Source of the DNA: CAVRCA01 sp965218045
Lineage (GTDB): Bacteria; Pseudomonadota; Alphaproteobacteria; Acetobacterales; Acetobacteraceae
Length of the DNA: 64,000 nt
NCBI GenBank assembly: GCA_965218045.1
Contig: CBDCJX010000011.1
Coordinates: forward strand, 806,001-870,000
Reading direction: 5' to 3'
The first letter of the stretch is position 1; the number at the start of each line of letters is the position of its first letter. The notes under the pieces are model-generated. The model worked only from the letters and a program-made list of their open reading frames with translations, searched no databases and was not told the DNA's origin. The position numbers and the translations under genes are program-made. Shown here piece by piece: positions 55,373 to 64,000 of the stretch.

Positions 55373-56830
55373 TCAGAGTGAGAAGCGATACGGCACCTCG
55401 AGCAGCAGCCGGGCCGCCGGCGCGTTCGGACCGACGCCGATGCCGACGCTCGCATTGACCGTCGTCCGCTCCGACAACGCGTAGCCGAGGCCGAAATTGA
55501 ACGTGCCGAAGCTGTAGGCCGATCCCGGGATCGCGTGGCCTTCCTGCGAGGCGTCGAATACGTGCTGCTGCTGATAGCTCAGCGTCATCGAGGCGCGGTC
55601 GTTAAGAGCGAAGCCGAAGCCGAAGGTGAGGGCCAGCCCGATGCCGGGTGTCAGCCGGGTGCGGGTCGGCGGGCCGCCGCCGCTGTCCGGGATTTCGACA
55701 TCCCGGCCCAGGCTGCCGATGAACAGCAGGTTGCCGAAGAAGATCCCCGGCGCGGTTGGATACAGCACCGTCAGGTTGGGCTGGAACGTGTTGAAGCCGG
55801 TCCCCGTCGCCGTCCTCTTCTGCACGCCGCGCAGAAACTGGCCGTTCGGATCGGTGGGGGTATAGACGGGCACGTCGAACGGACCCACCCCGGTATCCGA
55901 CTTGTAGAGAAAGTTGGCGACGAACACCGGCCAGCCGCCATTGCCCGAATTGATCTGGTAGCTGGCGCCGAACTGGATGTCGCCGATATCCTGGTTGGAG
56001 GCACTGACCGAAAGCGACTGCGCGCTCGCGCCCAGCGGAATCAGGCTGTTCGTGTCGGTCTCGTTGTAAACATATGGAACTTTGAGGTTGAGTTCGAGCC
56101 GATCGGTGACGCCCGCCCGGACCGTGACGGCGGCGGTGGCGATGTTCTGCTCCACCCGGTTGACGAAGATGTTGCCAAACGTGATTCCGGGGATGATCTG
56201 GAAGCCGTTCACGCCGAGCTGGTTCTGCGACCAGTAGTCGTACTCGATCGACGGATCGATGATGAACTGCCCGCGCGGTGTGAGGACGCCCCCCGTATTC
56301 GACAAGGTGGGCGTGCTCTCCAGCACGCGCCGCGCTTGCTGCTCCTCGGCGGAAGGTCCCTTGATCGAGGCCGATTCACCCTTCGCCGCCGCCGCCGGCC
56401 GAGGCGTCGCGGCTTCGGCAGAGCTAGCGGCCGCCGCCGGCTCGGGCGGGGCTTCGGCCGATGAGGCAGCAGGAACGGCAGGAAGCGCAGCCGCTTGGGC
56501 GGTCGTCGTCGTGCGGTTGCCAGGCCGCCGCCGGCTTGCGCTCGGCGAGGTTCCAGTGCCGCGCAAGCTCTGCAATTGGCGGTCGAGCAGCCGGCTTTTG
56601 TGATCGAGCATCAGGAGTTGCTGATGCACAAGCTGTTCCTGCTGGCGCAGGCTGGTGATCTCCTGTTGCAGCGAGGCGCGCAGCTGGTCGATATCGGCCG
56701 AGCCCTGCTGCGCCCGGCCGGTGGTCGGAAGCGCCGCGCCGCATAGGCCCGCCACGGTCAATAATCGTTGCCACGCCTGCACCGAGCTCAGCCTCCGCAC
56801 CGATTGTCTTCTTCCGATAGGTGGGGGCAT
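55373..56830 (-). CDS. FapF-like outer-membrane protein (coiled coil plus beta-barrel)
   Basis: A 485-residue outer-membrane protein laid out like the Fap secretion pore FapF. It has a signal peptide (~1-40), a coiled-coil stretch (~46-91, DIDQLRASLQQEITSLRQQE onward, with leucine heptads), and an Ala/Pro/Glu-rich linker (~92-160). A conserved segment LESTPTLSNTGGVLTPRGQF (170-189) enters a beta-barrel (~185-485, IDPSIEYDYWSQNQLG; VTVRAGVTDRLELNLKVPYVY; GDIQFGASYQINSG) ending in a strand pattern (LEVPYRFSL). FapF trimerises through its coiled coil and exports fibre subunits. Here it is encoded opposite to the fibre genes. It is the strongest evidence that the locus is a Fap relative. Confidence 0.78.
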   Translation of the reverse strand: MPPPIGRRQSVRRLSSVQAWQRLLTVAGLCGAALPTTGRAQQGSADIDQLRASLQQEITSLRQQEQLVHQQLLMLDHKSRLLDRQLQSLRGTGTSPSASRRRPGNRTTTTAQAAALPAVPAASSAEAPPEPAAAASSAEAATPRPAAAAKGESASIKGPSAEEQQARRVLESTPTLSNTGGVLTPRGQFIIDPSIEYDYWSQNQLGVNGFQIIPGITFGNIFVNRVEQNIATAAVTVRAGVTDRLELNLKVPYVYNETDTNSLIPLGASAQSLSVSASNQDIGDIQFGASYQINSGNGGWPVFVANFLYKSDTGVGPFDVPVYTPTDPNGQFLRGVQKRTATGTGFNTFQPNLTVLYPTAPGIFFGNLLFIGSLGRDVEIPDSGGGPPTRTRLTPGIGLALTFGFGFALNDRASMTLSYQQQHVFDASQEGHAIPGSAYSFGTFNFGLGYALSERTTVNASVGIGVGPNAPAARLLLEVPYRFSL

Positions 56831-56939
56831 AGATTACTACTAAAGCGGGTGTAAGTCTTTCGCTATTCTCCCGTCCAGGCAGTGCCCCCGAGGCAAGGCG
56901 GAAATCGCCGAGCCCAACCCGAGCACGCGGTGCTTCGTC

Positions 56940-59006
56940 TCACCCCGACACCAGCGTCTTCATCGCCATACTCCGCTCGAACAGCCGCAGCAGCAGCCGC
57001 ACCGCCCGACCGCGCTCGCTCTCGAGCTTCGGATCGCGCTCCAGCAGCAGGGCGGCGTCGCGGTTGGCGATGTGGAGCAGGTCGTCGTGCTCGGCCAGGT
57101 CGGCCAGGCGGAAGCCGGGGTCGCCCGACTGCCGGGTGCCGAGCAAATCACCGCCACGACGCATCCGGAAATCCTCGTCGGCGATGCGGAAACCGTCCTC
57201 GGTATCGCGCAGGAGTTGCAGCCGGCGGCGCGCGGTCTCGTGCAGCCACTCCTCGTGCAGCAGCAGACAGAAACTTGCGGCCGCGCCACGCCCGACCCGG
57301 CCGCGCAACTGGTGCAGTTGCGCCAGCCCGAATCGCTCGGCGTGCTCGATCACCATCACGCTGGCCTGCGGGACATCGACGCCGACCTCGATCAGCGTGG
57401 TCGCAACCAGCAGCCGCACCCGACCGGCGGCGAAATCGGCCAGCGCCCTGTCGCGCACCGCCGCGTCCTGCTGCCCATGCGCCAACCCCACCGCGTCGCC
57501 GAACCGGGTGCGCAAGGCGGCGAAGCGCGCGTCGGCGGCGGCGAGGTCGAGCGCCTCGCTCTCGGCCACCAGCGGGCACACCCAGTAGATCTGCCCGCCC
57601 TCTTCGAGCTTGCGCGCCAACGCGTCGAGCAGGTCCGGCAGGGTCGGCAGCGAGTGCAGGGTGGTGCGGATCGGCTGGCGCCCGGGCGGCTTCTCGTCGA
57701 GCCGGCTCACATCCATCTCGCCCCATTGCGTGAGCAGCATGGTGCGCGGGATCGGGGTCGCGGTCATCACCAGCACGTCGGTGCGCTCGCCCTTGTCGCC
57801 GAGTTGCACCCGCTGGTCGACGCCGAACCGGTGCTGCTCGTCGATTACCGCCAGCGCCAGGTCGTGATACGCCACCGCCTCCTGGAACAGCGCGTGGGTG
57901 CCGACCACGAGCGGGATCGAGCCATCGGCCAGCCCGCGCAAGGTGCGCGCGCGCGCCGCTCCCTTCACCGAGCCGGTGAGCAGCGCCACGGGAACCGGGC
58001 AGAGCTGCGACAGGGTGCGGTGGTGCTGCTTGGCCAGCACCTCGGTCGGCGCCATCAATGCGGCCTGCGCCCCGGCCTCGGCGGCGCGCAGCATCGCCAA
58101 GGTCGCAACCAGCGTCTTGCCCGATCCGACATCGCCCTGCAGCAGGCGCAGCATCCGGCGCGGCGCGGCGAGATCGGCCTCGATCTCGCCGAGCACCCGG
58201 ACTTGCGCGCCGGTCAGGGCATGCCCGGCCCGAGTGCGCGCGGTGTCGCACAAGGCGCCCGACCAACGCAGGGCGCGACCGGGCCGCGCGCGCACGCGGC
58301 CGCGCACCAGGGCGAGTGCCACCTGGTTCGCCAGCAGCTCGTCATAGGCGAGGCGGCGACGCGGTTGCGACCCGGGCGGCTCGGCCGGTGTCTGCACCGC
58401 CCGCAGCGCGGCGACGAAGTCGGGCCAGCGCTCGCGCCGCAGCAGCGCCGGGTCATGCCACTCCGGCAGGCTCGGCGGCATCCGCTCGAGCGCGCCGGCC
58501 ATCGCACTGGCGACCTGGCGCGGCCAGAGTCCGGCGGTCAGCGGCCAGACCGGCTCCAACGCGGGCAGCCGTTCCGCCTGCTCCAGCGGCAGCAGGTGTT
58601 CGGGATGCGGCAGGCTCAGCCGGTCGCCGAACCGCTCCACCTTGCCCGAGACCAGCAGCCGCGTGCCGGGCGGCATCTGCGCCTGGCGGGTGAAGCGGAA
58701 GAACACCAGCTCGGCGAAGCCGCTGGCATCGCGCACCACCACCTTCCAGGGCTGCCGCGCGTTGGCCGGTGGGTCGTGACGCACGACTTCCACTTCCAAG
58801 GTGGCGATCTGCCCGGGCTGGGCCCGCGCGATGGTCGGCCGCTCGCGCCGGTCGAGATAGGATTCGGGCATGTGGAACAGCAGATCGATCAGCCGCTCGC
58901 CGGAGACAGCCCGCGTGATCAGTTTCGCCACCGCCGGCCCGACGCCGCGCAGCGAGGTCAGAGGCGCGAAAACCGGAGCAAGCGGATCGTGCTGCAAGGC
59001 TGACAC
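56940..59006 (-). CDS. recG: ATP-dependent DNA helicase RecG
   Basis: A 688-residue superfamily 2 helicase that regresses stalled forks and branched DNA. The N-terminal wedge/OB domain (MSALQHDPLAPVFAPLTSLRGVG through ~180) is followed by a helicase core with Walker A LLQGDVGSGKTLVA, DEQH box AVIDEQHRFG, VMTATPIPRTM and motif VI HQLRGRVGRG. Length is normal. It is divergent from sdhE and mfd; recG-sdhE-mfd is a conserved alphaproteobacterial neighbourhood. Confidence 0.97.
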   Translation of the reverse strand: MSALQHDPLAPVFAPLTSLRGVGPAVAKLITRAVSGERLIDLLFHMPESYLDRRERPTIARAQPGQIATLEVEVVRHDPPANARQPWKVVVRDASGFAELVFFRFTRQAQMPPGTRLLVSGKVERFGDRLSLPHPEHLLPLEQAERLPALEPVWPLTAGLWPRQVASAMAGALERMPPSLPEWHDPALLRRERWPDFVAALRAVQTPAEPPGSQPRRRLAYDELLANQVALALVRGRVRARPGRALRWSGALCDTARTRAGHALTGAQVRVLGEIEADLAAPRRMLRLLQGDVGSGKTLVATLAMLRAAEAGAQAALMAPTEVLAKQHHRTLSQLCPVPVALLTGSVKGAARARTLRGLADGSIPLVVGTHALFQEAVAYHDLALAVIDEQHRFGVDQRVQLGDKGERTDVLVMTATPIPRTMLLTQWGEMDVSRLDEKPPGRQPIRTTLHSLPTLPDLLDALARKLEEGGQIYWVCPLVAESEALDLAAADARFAALRTRFGDAVGLAHGQQDAAVRDRALADFAAGRVRLLVATTLIEVGVDVPQASVMVIEHAERFGLAQLHQLRGRVGRGAAASFCLLLHEEWLHETARRRLQLLRDTEDGFRIADEDFRMRRGGDLLGTRQSGDPGFRLADLAEHDDLLHIANRDAALLLERDPKLESERGRAVRLLLRLFERSMAMKTLVSG

Positions 59007-59039
59007 CCAGGGATCTCGCCGCTATATGACACCCAGCCC

Positions 59040-59414
59040 ATGAGTCAGCCAGAACACGCAGCCCTGGACGCGAGACGGCGACGCCTGTTGTTCCGCGCCA
59101 ACCACCGTGGCACCCACGAGAACGATCTGCTGGTCGGCGGCTTCGTCGCCGCGCGAATCGCGACACTTGACGAAGCCGAGCTCGACGCCCTCGAGGCGAT
59201 CCTGGAGCTGCCGGATGTTGAGCTGTCCGACTGGCTCACGGGCCGCCGGCCGATCCCAACCGAGGTGGACAGCCCGATGCTGCGGCGGATTCGCGACGCG
59301 GCCGCGGCCCCCTCCTCCCGGCCTCCTCCCCTGAGGGGAGGAGGCGATGAGAGTCCCCTCCCCTTGCGGGATTGGGCTGCGAAGCAGACCAAGCTTGGGG
59401 GAGGGGAACCTTGA
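59040..59414 (+). CDS. sdhE: Succinate dehydrogenase flavinylation factor SdhE
   Basis: A small FAD-assembly factor (SdhE/Sdh5, DUF339) that attaches FAD covalently to SdhA. The motif RGTHEND (residues 23-29, the RGxxE signature) and LLVGGF are clear, as is WLTGRRPIPTE. The family is usually 80-100 residues; this one is 124 because residues ~95-124 are encoded within a palindromic repeat element (59322-59406). The extension is low complexity and unlikely to be part of the fold. It overlaps the mfd start (TTGA). Confidence 0.9.
   Translation: MSQPEHAALDARRRRLLFRANHRGTHENDLLVGGFVAARIATLDEAELDALEAILELPDVELSDWLTGRRPIPTEVDSPMLRRIRDAAAAPSSRPPPLRGGGDESPLPLRDWAAKQTKLGGGEP
59322..59406. repeat. Double-hairpin palindromic element inside the sdhE 3' end
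   Basis: Two perfect inverted repeats in tandem: CCTCCTCCCC-TGA-GGGGAGGAGG (59322-59344) and CCCCTCCCC/GGGGAGGGG (59355-59363 with 59398-59406, 34-nt loop). This resembles short palindromic intergenic elements that spread in high-GC genomes. It is translated as the sdhE tail and brings the GGGGAGGGG before the mfd start. Confidence 0.6.
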
Positions 59415-62400
59415 GCGCGATCCCGCTGTACGGCGCGCCGGAGGGGTTCGACGCGCTCCTGCTGGCCCGGCGGCGGGCCGAATTTGCCGGTCCTGTGCTG
59501 CACATCGCGCGCGATGACGCGCGGATGGCGCGGCTCGCCGAGGCGCTCGCCTTCTTCGCCCCCGAAACCGAGATCCTGCGCTTCCCGGCCTGGGACTGCC
59601 TGCCCTACGACCGGGTCTCGCCCAACCCGGCGCTGGTCGCCGAGCGGATCGCCACCCTCGCACGGCTGAGCGAGCCGGCCGACCGACCGCGCATCGTGCT
59701 CGGCACCGTCAACGCGCTGGTCCAGCGCACCCCACCGCGAAACACCTTCCGGGGCGCCAGCCTGGCGCTGCGGGTGAACGGCACGCTCGAGCCCGAGTCG
59801 CTGGCGCGTTTCCTGGAGGCACATGGCTACGCGCGCGCCGCCACGGTGATGGAGCCGGGCGAATACGCCATGCGCGGCGGCATCATCGACGTCTTCCCGG
59901 CCGGCGAGCCGGAGCCGGTGCGGCTCGACCTGTTCGGCGACACCATCGAGTCGATCCGTCGCTTCGATCCCTCCAGCCAACGCAGCGCCGCCCGGCTGGA
60001 GCGGCTGATCCTGCGCCCGGTCTCCGAGGTGCCGCTTGACCGTGACGCCGTCGCCCGTTTCCGTGCCGAGTGGCGCGAGCTGTTCGGACAGAAAGCGGCC
60101 GAGGACCCGATCTACCTGTCGATCTCCGAGGGGCGACGCCATCCCGGCATGGAGCACTGGGTGCCGCTGTTCCACGCCGAGATGGAGACCTTGCTCGACT
60201 ACCTGCCCGGCGCCTCGGTCAGCCTCGACCACCAGTCCGAGGAGGCGTTGAGCGGACGCATCGAGATGATCGCCGATCATTATGCGGCCCGCCGGGCGCC
60301 ACCGCGCGAGGGCGAGGTGCCCTACCGGCCGCTGCCGCCCGAACGCCTCTACCTCGATCGGGCGGAGTGGGACACGATGCTGGCGGGCGGCCCGCTCTTC
60401 GCCATAAGCCCGTTCGCCCAGCCCGAGGGGGCGGTCGGCGTCGACGGCGGCGGCCGGCCCGGCCCGATGTTCGCCCAATCGAGTGCGGCGGCCGCGACGC
60501 CGGGCGGCAACCCGTTCGACCAGTTGCGGGCGCAGGCCGAGCGCTGGGCCGGCGAGGGCAAGCGCCTCGTGGTCGCCGCCTGGACCCGTGGATCGCGCGA
60601 GCGACTGGCCCACCTGCTGCGCGAGCACGGCTTCAAGAACGCCGCCCAGGAGGAAGGTTGGGCTGCGGTACGGCGCAAGCCGGCCGGCGCGGTTTCATTG
60701 GTAACGCTCGGGGTCGAGCGCGGCTTCACCGCCGAGCGCCTCGTCGTGGTCTCCGAGCAGGACCTGCTGGGCGAGCGCATCAGTCGCCCGCCGCGCACCC
60801 GCAAGCGGGCCGACCAGTTCATCGCCGAGGCCACCGAGATCGCCGAGGGCGACCTGGTGGTGCACCAGGAATACGGCATCGGCCGGTACGACGGGCTACA
60901 GGCGCTCACCGTCACCGGGGCGCCGCATGACTGCCTGCGGCTGATCTACGACGGCAACGAGAAGCTTTTTCTCCCGGTCGAGAACATCGAGCTGCTGTCG
61001 CGCTTCGGCAGCGAGGGCGGTGGCGTGGCGCTCGACAAGCTCGGGGGCGCCGGCTGGCAGACCCGCAAGGCGCGGATGAAGCAGCGCATCCGCGACATGG
61101 CCGGCGAGCTGATCCGCACCGCCGCCGCGCGACGGCTCAAGGAGGCGTCCAGCATGGCGCCGGCCGAGGGCGCGTGGGACGAGTTCTGCGCCCGCTTCCC
61201 GTTCGCCGAGACCGAGGATCAGTCGCGCGCCATCGCCGACGTGATGGAGGACCTCGCCTCTGGCCGGCCGATGGATCGGCTGATCTGCGGCGATGTCGGC
61301 TTCGGCAAGACCGAGGTCGCATTACGCGCCGCCTTCATCACCGCGTTGTCGGGGGCGCAAGTCGCCGTGGTGGTGCCGACCACCCTGCTCGCGCGCCAGC
61401 ATTTTCGTACTTTTTCGGCGCGCTTCGAGGGTTTGCCGGTGCGACTAGCCCAGCTCTCGCGGATGGTCCCGGCGCGGGAGGCGACGGAGGCGCGCCAGGG
61501 CATTGCCGACGGGACGGTCGATATCGTCATCGGCACCCACGCGCTGCTCGCCAAATCGATCAACTTCGCCGAGCTCGGCCTGCTGATCGTCGACGAGGAG
61601 CAGCATTTCGGCGTCGCCCACAAGGAGCGCCTCAAGCAGCTCAAATCCGACGTGCATGTGTTGACCCTGACCGCGACGCCGATCCCGCGCACCTTGCAGC
61701 TGGCGCTGACCGGGGTACGCGAGATGAGCCTGATCGCGACACCGCCGGTCGATCGGCTGGCGGTTCGCACCTTCATCATGCCGTTCGACAGCGTCGTGGT
61801 GCGCGAGGCGATCCAGCGCGAGCGGTTCCGCGGCGGCCAGATCTTCTGCGTCGTGCCCCGCATCGAGGATCTCGGACGCATGGCCGATCGCTTGCGCGAG
61901 ATCGTGCCCGAGGCGCGCACCGCGCAAGCGCACGGGCGTCTCGCGCCGACCGAGCTCGAACGGGTGATGACCGAGTTCGGTGACGGCAAGCACGACATCC
62001 TGCTCTCGACCAACATCGTCGAGAGCGGCCTCGACATGCCGGCGGTGAACACCTTGCTGATCCACCGCGCCGACATGTTCGGCCTCGGCCAGCTCTACCA
62101 GTTGCGCGGCCGGGTCGGGCGCGGCAAGCAGCGCGGCTACGCCTATCTCACCTGGCCGCAGAACCACCGCCTGTCGGTCGCGGCCGAGAAGCGGCTGACC
62201 GTGATGCAGACCCTGGACGCGCTGGGCGCCGGCTTCACCCTGGCCTCGCACGACCTCGACATCCGTGGCGCGGGCAACCTGCTGGGCGACGAGCAATCGG
62301 GCCACATCCGCGAGGTCGGCATCGAGCTCTACCAGCAGATGCTGGACGACGCGGTGGCCGAGCTGCGCGCCAGCGAAGGTCGCCGCCGTTCGGAAGATCG

Positions 62401-62863
62401 CGACTGGACGCCCAATCTCAGCCTCGGGCTGCCGGTGCTGATCCCGGAGACGTATGTGCGCGACCTGCCAGTGCGGCTCGGCCTGTATCGCCGGATCGGC
62501 GCGCTCGCCTCGGACGCGGAGACCGAGGCGATGGCCGCCGAATTGGTCGATCGTTTCGGCTCGTTGCCGCCGGAAGTGGACAACCTGCTGCAGGTGGTGG
62601 CGCTGAAACGTGCCTGCCGCGAGGCGGGTGTGGAAAGACTGGAGGCGGGCCCGAAGGGGATGGTGCTGAGCTTCCGTGGCAACGCCTTCCGCAACCCGGC
62701 CGGGCTGGTCTCGTGGCTGTCCAGCAAGGGTGGGCTGATGCGGCTACGGCCGGACCACAAGCTGGCTTTGGTGCGTGAGATGGATGTCGCGACCCGGGTC
62801 AAGTTCGCCCGCGACATTTTGGGCAACCTCACGCAGATCGCCGGACAAGCGAAGGCGGCTTAG
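59411..62863 (+). CDS. mfd: Transcription-repair coupling factor
   Basis: A ~1150-residue Mfd that removes RNA polymerase stalled at lesions and recruits UvrA. It has an N-terminal UvrB-like module (GAPEGFDALLLARRRAE through ~380), the CarD-like RNA-polymerase interaction domain (EGDLVVHQEYGIGRYDGLQAL), a RecG-like motor with Walker A ICGDVGFGKTEVALRAA, DEEQH box and HLRGRVGR-like LYQLRGRVGRGKQRG, and the C-terminal TRCF domain. I place the start at TTG 59411, whose TTGA overlaps the sdhE stop and which follows GAGGGGAAC; another TTG 39 bp upstream is less likely because it lies inside the palindromic element. Length is normal. Confidence 0.94.
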   Translation: MSAIPLYGAPEGFDALLLARRRAEFAGPVLHIARDDARMARLAEALAFFAPETEILRFPAWDCLPYDRVSPNPALVAERIATLARLSEPADRPRIVLGTVNALVQRTPPRNTFRGASLALRVNGTLEPESLARFLEAHGYARAATVMEPGEYAMRGGIIDVFPAGEPEPVRLDLFGDTIESIRRFDPSSQRSAARLERLILRPVSEVPLDRDAVARFRAEWRELFGQKAAEDPIYLSISEGRRHPGMEHWVPLFHAEMETLLDYLPGASVSLDHQSEEALSGRIEMIADHYAARRAPPREGEVPYRPLPPERLYLDRAEWDTMLAGGPLFAISPFAQPEGAVGVDGGGRPGPMFAQSSAAAATPGGNPFDQLRAQAERWAGEGKRLVVAAWTRGSRERLAHLLREHGFKNAAQEEGWAAVRRKPAGAVSLVTLGVERGFTAERLVVVSEQDLLGERISRPPRTRKRADQFIAEATEIAEGDLVVHQEYGIGRYDGLQALTVTGAPHDCLRLIYDGNEKLFLPVENIELLSRFGSEGGGVALDKLGGAGWQTRKARMKQRIRDMAGELIRTAAARRLKEASSMAPAEGAWDEFCARFPFAETEDQSRAIADVMEDLASGRPMDRLICGDVGFGKTEVALRAAFITALSGAQVAVVVPTTLLARQHFRTFSARFEGLPVRLAQLSRMVPAREATEARQGIADGTVDIVIGTHALLAKSINFAELGLLIVDEEQHFGVAHKERLKQLKSDVHVLTLTATPIPRTLQLALTGVREMSLIATPPVDRLAVRTFIMPFDSVVVREAIQRERFRGGQIFCVVPRIEDLGRMADRLREIVPEARTAQAHGRLAPTELERVMTEFGDGKHDILLSTNIVESGLDMPAVNTLLIHRADMFGLGQLYQLRGRVGRGKQRGYAYLTWPQNHRLSVAAEKRLTVMQTLDALGAGFTLASHDLDIRGAGNLLGDEQSGHIREVGIELYQQMLDDAVAELRASEGRRRSEDRDWTPNLSLGLPVLIPETYVRDLPVRLGLYRRIGALASDAETEAMAAELVDRFGSLPPEVDNLLQVVALKRACREAGVERLEAGPKGMVLSFRGNAFRNPAGLVSWLSSKGGLMRLRPDHKLALVREMDVATRVKFARDILGNLTQIAGQAKAA

Positions 62864-63558
62864 CCGGCCGCCACCGTCCGCGCGTGGCGCGCGAGGCCGC
62901 CGAACAGGTCGAGCATCCGCTCGCGCCAGGCGGCGATCGGATCATCCGCCGCCAGCAGTTCGAAGCGGCTGGTGCAACGCGGCCACATCAAGGTGCCGAA
63001 AACGATGAAGTCGGCGTAGCTCGGCGAGTCGCCGCCGAGAAAGGCTTGGCCACGTAGCACCAGGCGAACCGGCAGCATCGCCTGGCGGAACTCGGCCACC
63101 CGCGTTTCGCGCCCCTCCTGGACCGCCTCGAGGCTGGCGCCGAAGCGCTCCTCGCGGCTGGACCGGAAATAGCCGACGTCCCTGGGATCGATGACGTCGA
63201 CCAGATCGCGCACGATCAGCCGGGCGATCCCGCCCATCATCACCGCGTCGGCCCAGGCATTGACGAAGCGAGCGTGGCTCTGCCCGAGCGCGCCGCCGAA
63301 CAGGCTCGGGCGCTGCGGATAGGCACGCTCCAGATAGCAGGCGATGGCCCAGCTATCACATACCGTCGTATTCGCATCGCGAATGACTGGAACCTTGCCT
63401 TGACCGGAAAATTGCAGCTTGTCCCGTTCAGTAAACCGCCAGGGGATTGTTTCCACCTCCAACCCCTTGTGCGCGAGCGCCAGGTGCGTGCGCCAGCAAT
63501 ACGGGCTGAACCGGAGGTCGGGATCTCGTCCGGCGAGATCGTACATGAAGATTGGCAT
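62860..63558 (-). CDS. Glutathione S-transferase-family protein
   Basis: A 232-residue GST-fold protein, close to the beta-etherase/plant-type bacterial GSTs. The thioredoxin-like N-terminal domain has SPYCWRTHLALAHKGLEVE with Ser and Cys near the usual catalytic site, KVPVIRDANTTVCDSWAIACYLE and the cis-Pro (KVPVI). The C-terminal helical domain (~85-230) includes SYADFIVFGTLMW. The start is taken at MPIFMYDLAGRDPD (63558); an in-frame ATG lies 36 bp further up. Its 3' end overlaps the convergent mfd by 4 bp. Role: detoxification or stress, substrate unknown. Confidence 0.85.
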   Translation of the reverse strand: MPIFMYDLAGRDPDLRFSPYCWRTHLALAHKGLEVETIPWRFTERDKLQFSGQGKVPVIRDANTTVCDSWAIACYLERAYPQRPSLFGGALGQSHARFVNAWADAVMMGGIARLIVRDLVDVIDPRDVGYFRSSREERFGASLEAVQEGRETRVAEFRQAMLPVRLVLRGQAFLGGDSPSYADFIVFGTLMWPRCTSRFELLAADDPIAAWRERMLDLFGGLARHARTVAAG

Positions 63559-63706
63559 GGCGACAGCGTGCCCGAATTGGTTGATACGGTCCACCCACTA
63601 CTACGAACGCGCAACGGGACACACGCTAAACTTGCAAATCGTGATTTAGCCGTTAATGCTGCGTCATTGCGGGCCAGCCGGATATTGCACAAGACGGGAT
63701 CGACCG

Positions 63707-64000
63707 ATGATTGCTCCTCGCCTAGTTGCGCTCGCGGCAGCCGTTACCCTCGGTTTTGGCTTCGGCGGCTCCGGCCAAGCGGCCACTTTCCGGTGGGCCA
63801 ATGACGGCGACGTGAGCGCGCTCGACCCATACACCCGCAACGAGACCGTCCAGCTCTCCCTCCTTGCCAACATCTACGAGCCGCTGATCCGCCGCGACCG
63901 CCACCTCCGCCTCGAGCCGGCGCTGGCGGTGAAATGGGAGCAGACCAGCCCCACGACCTGGCGGTTCAACCTGCGGCCCGGGGTCGAGTGGCAGGACGGC
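63707..64000 (+). CDS. ABC transporter substrate-binding protein, family 5 (partial, runs off the window)
   Basis: The first 98 codons of a periplasmic binding protein of the dipeptide/oligopeptide/nickel (SBP_bac_5) family. It has a signal peptide (MIAPRLVALAAAVTLGFGF, cut after SGQA), then FRWANDGDVSALDPYTRNET, LLANIYEPLIRRD and the core WEQTSPTTWRFNLRPGVEWQDG, a hallmark of the family near residues 75-98. It captures peptides, heme or metal complexes for a DppBCDF-type importer. The 3' end and the rest of the operon lie beyond the window. Confidence 0.9.
   Translation, partial: MIAPRLVALAAAVTLGFGFGGSGQAATFRWANDGDVSALDPYTRNETVQLSLLANIYEPLIRRDRHLRLEPALAVKWEQTSPTTWRFNLRPGVEWQDG

Noticed and set aside
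57072..59003. 643-codon open frame opposite recG
   Set aside because: Gln/Arg/Gly-rich antisense shadow of a clearly conserved helicase.

Overview
The window is high-GC, densely packed chromosomal DNA from an alphaproteobacterium, most likely Rhodospirillales and perhaps Acetobacteraceae. That placement is inferred from three things: typical alphaproteobacterial gene orders (tpiA-secG-pyrG-kdsA; ppiD-trpE..trpG-trpD-trpC-moaC-moeA-lexA-comEC-gltX; pyrB-pyrC-plsY-dprA-topA; recG-sdhE-mfd), a GAAC-N7-GAAC LexA box in front of lexA, and heavy use of 4-bp start/stop overlaps. I saw no rRNA, tRNA, CRISPR array, transposase or prophage.

Layout. 0.1-3.3 kb: small catabolic group (FMN monooxygenase, secreted NTF2-like protein, protocatechuate 3,4-dioxygenase pcaHG). 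3.3-7.0 kb: minus-strand housekeeping operon tpiA-secG-pyrG-kdsA. 7.1-17.5 kb: ppiD, tryptophan genes, molybdenum-cofactor genes and lexA. Here trpE is separated from trpGDC by a TonB-like gene and by copy A of a dispersed repeat gene. 17.5-30.8 kb: deaminase, comEC, gltX, an FkbM methyltransferase, pyrimidine genes, plsY, dprA, topA and a methyltransferase. 30.9-46.9 kb: accessory block with an orphan rutA-like monooxygenase, a PIG-L deacetylase, a branched-chain-type ABC importer (livG-livF-livH-livM) followed by six tandem paralogous binding proteins, two dehydrogenases and repeat-gene copy B. 47.1-50.9 kb: rnr and an S41 protease. 51.4-56.8 kb: putative secreted-fibre (Fap-like functional amyloid) locus. 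56.9-64 kb: recG-sdhE-mfd, a GST and the start of a peptide-type binding protein.

The most interesting system is the 51.4-56.8 kb locus. A near-consensus sigma-54 promoter precedes a Ser/Thr/Asn-rich secreted protein with GSYN/DSHN repeats. It is followed by a small secreted protein, a C39-family (FapD-like) peptidase and a lipoprotein-like protein with a Gly-Gly motif. On the opposite strand lies an outer-membrane protein built like FapF (signal peptide, coiled coil, linker, beta-barrel). The three putative fibre or accessory proteins share a gapless ~25-residue C-terminal motif, so this looks like a divergent alphaproteobacterial relative of the Pseudomonas Fap system.

The second notable system is the liv cluster: one set of permeases and ATPases with six tandem Tat-type binding proteins, suggesting an importer with a widened or switchable ligand range. 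The third is the pair of nearly identical repeat genes 34 kb apart in inverted orientation, each with its own promoter placed so close to the ATG that the mRNAs are probably leaderless.
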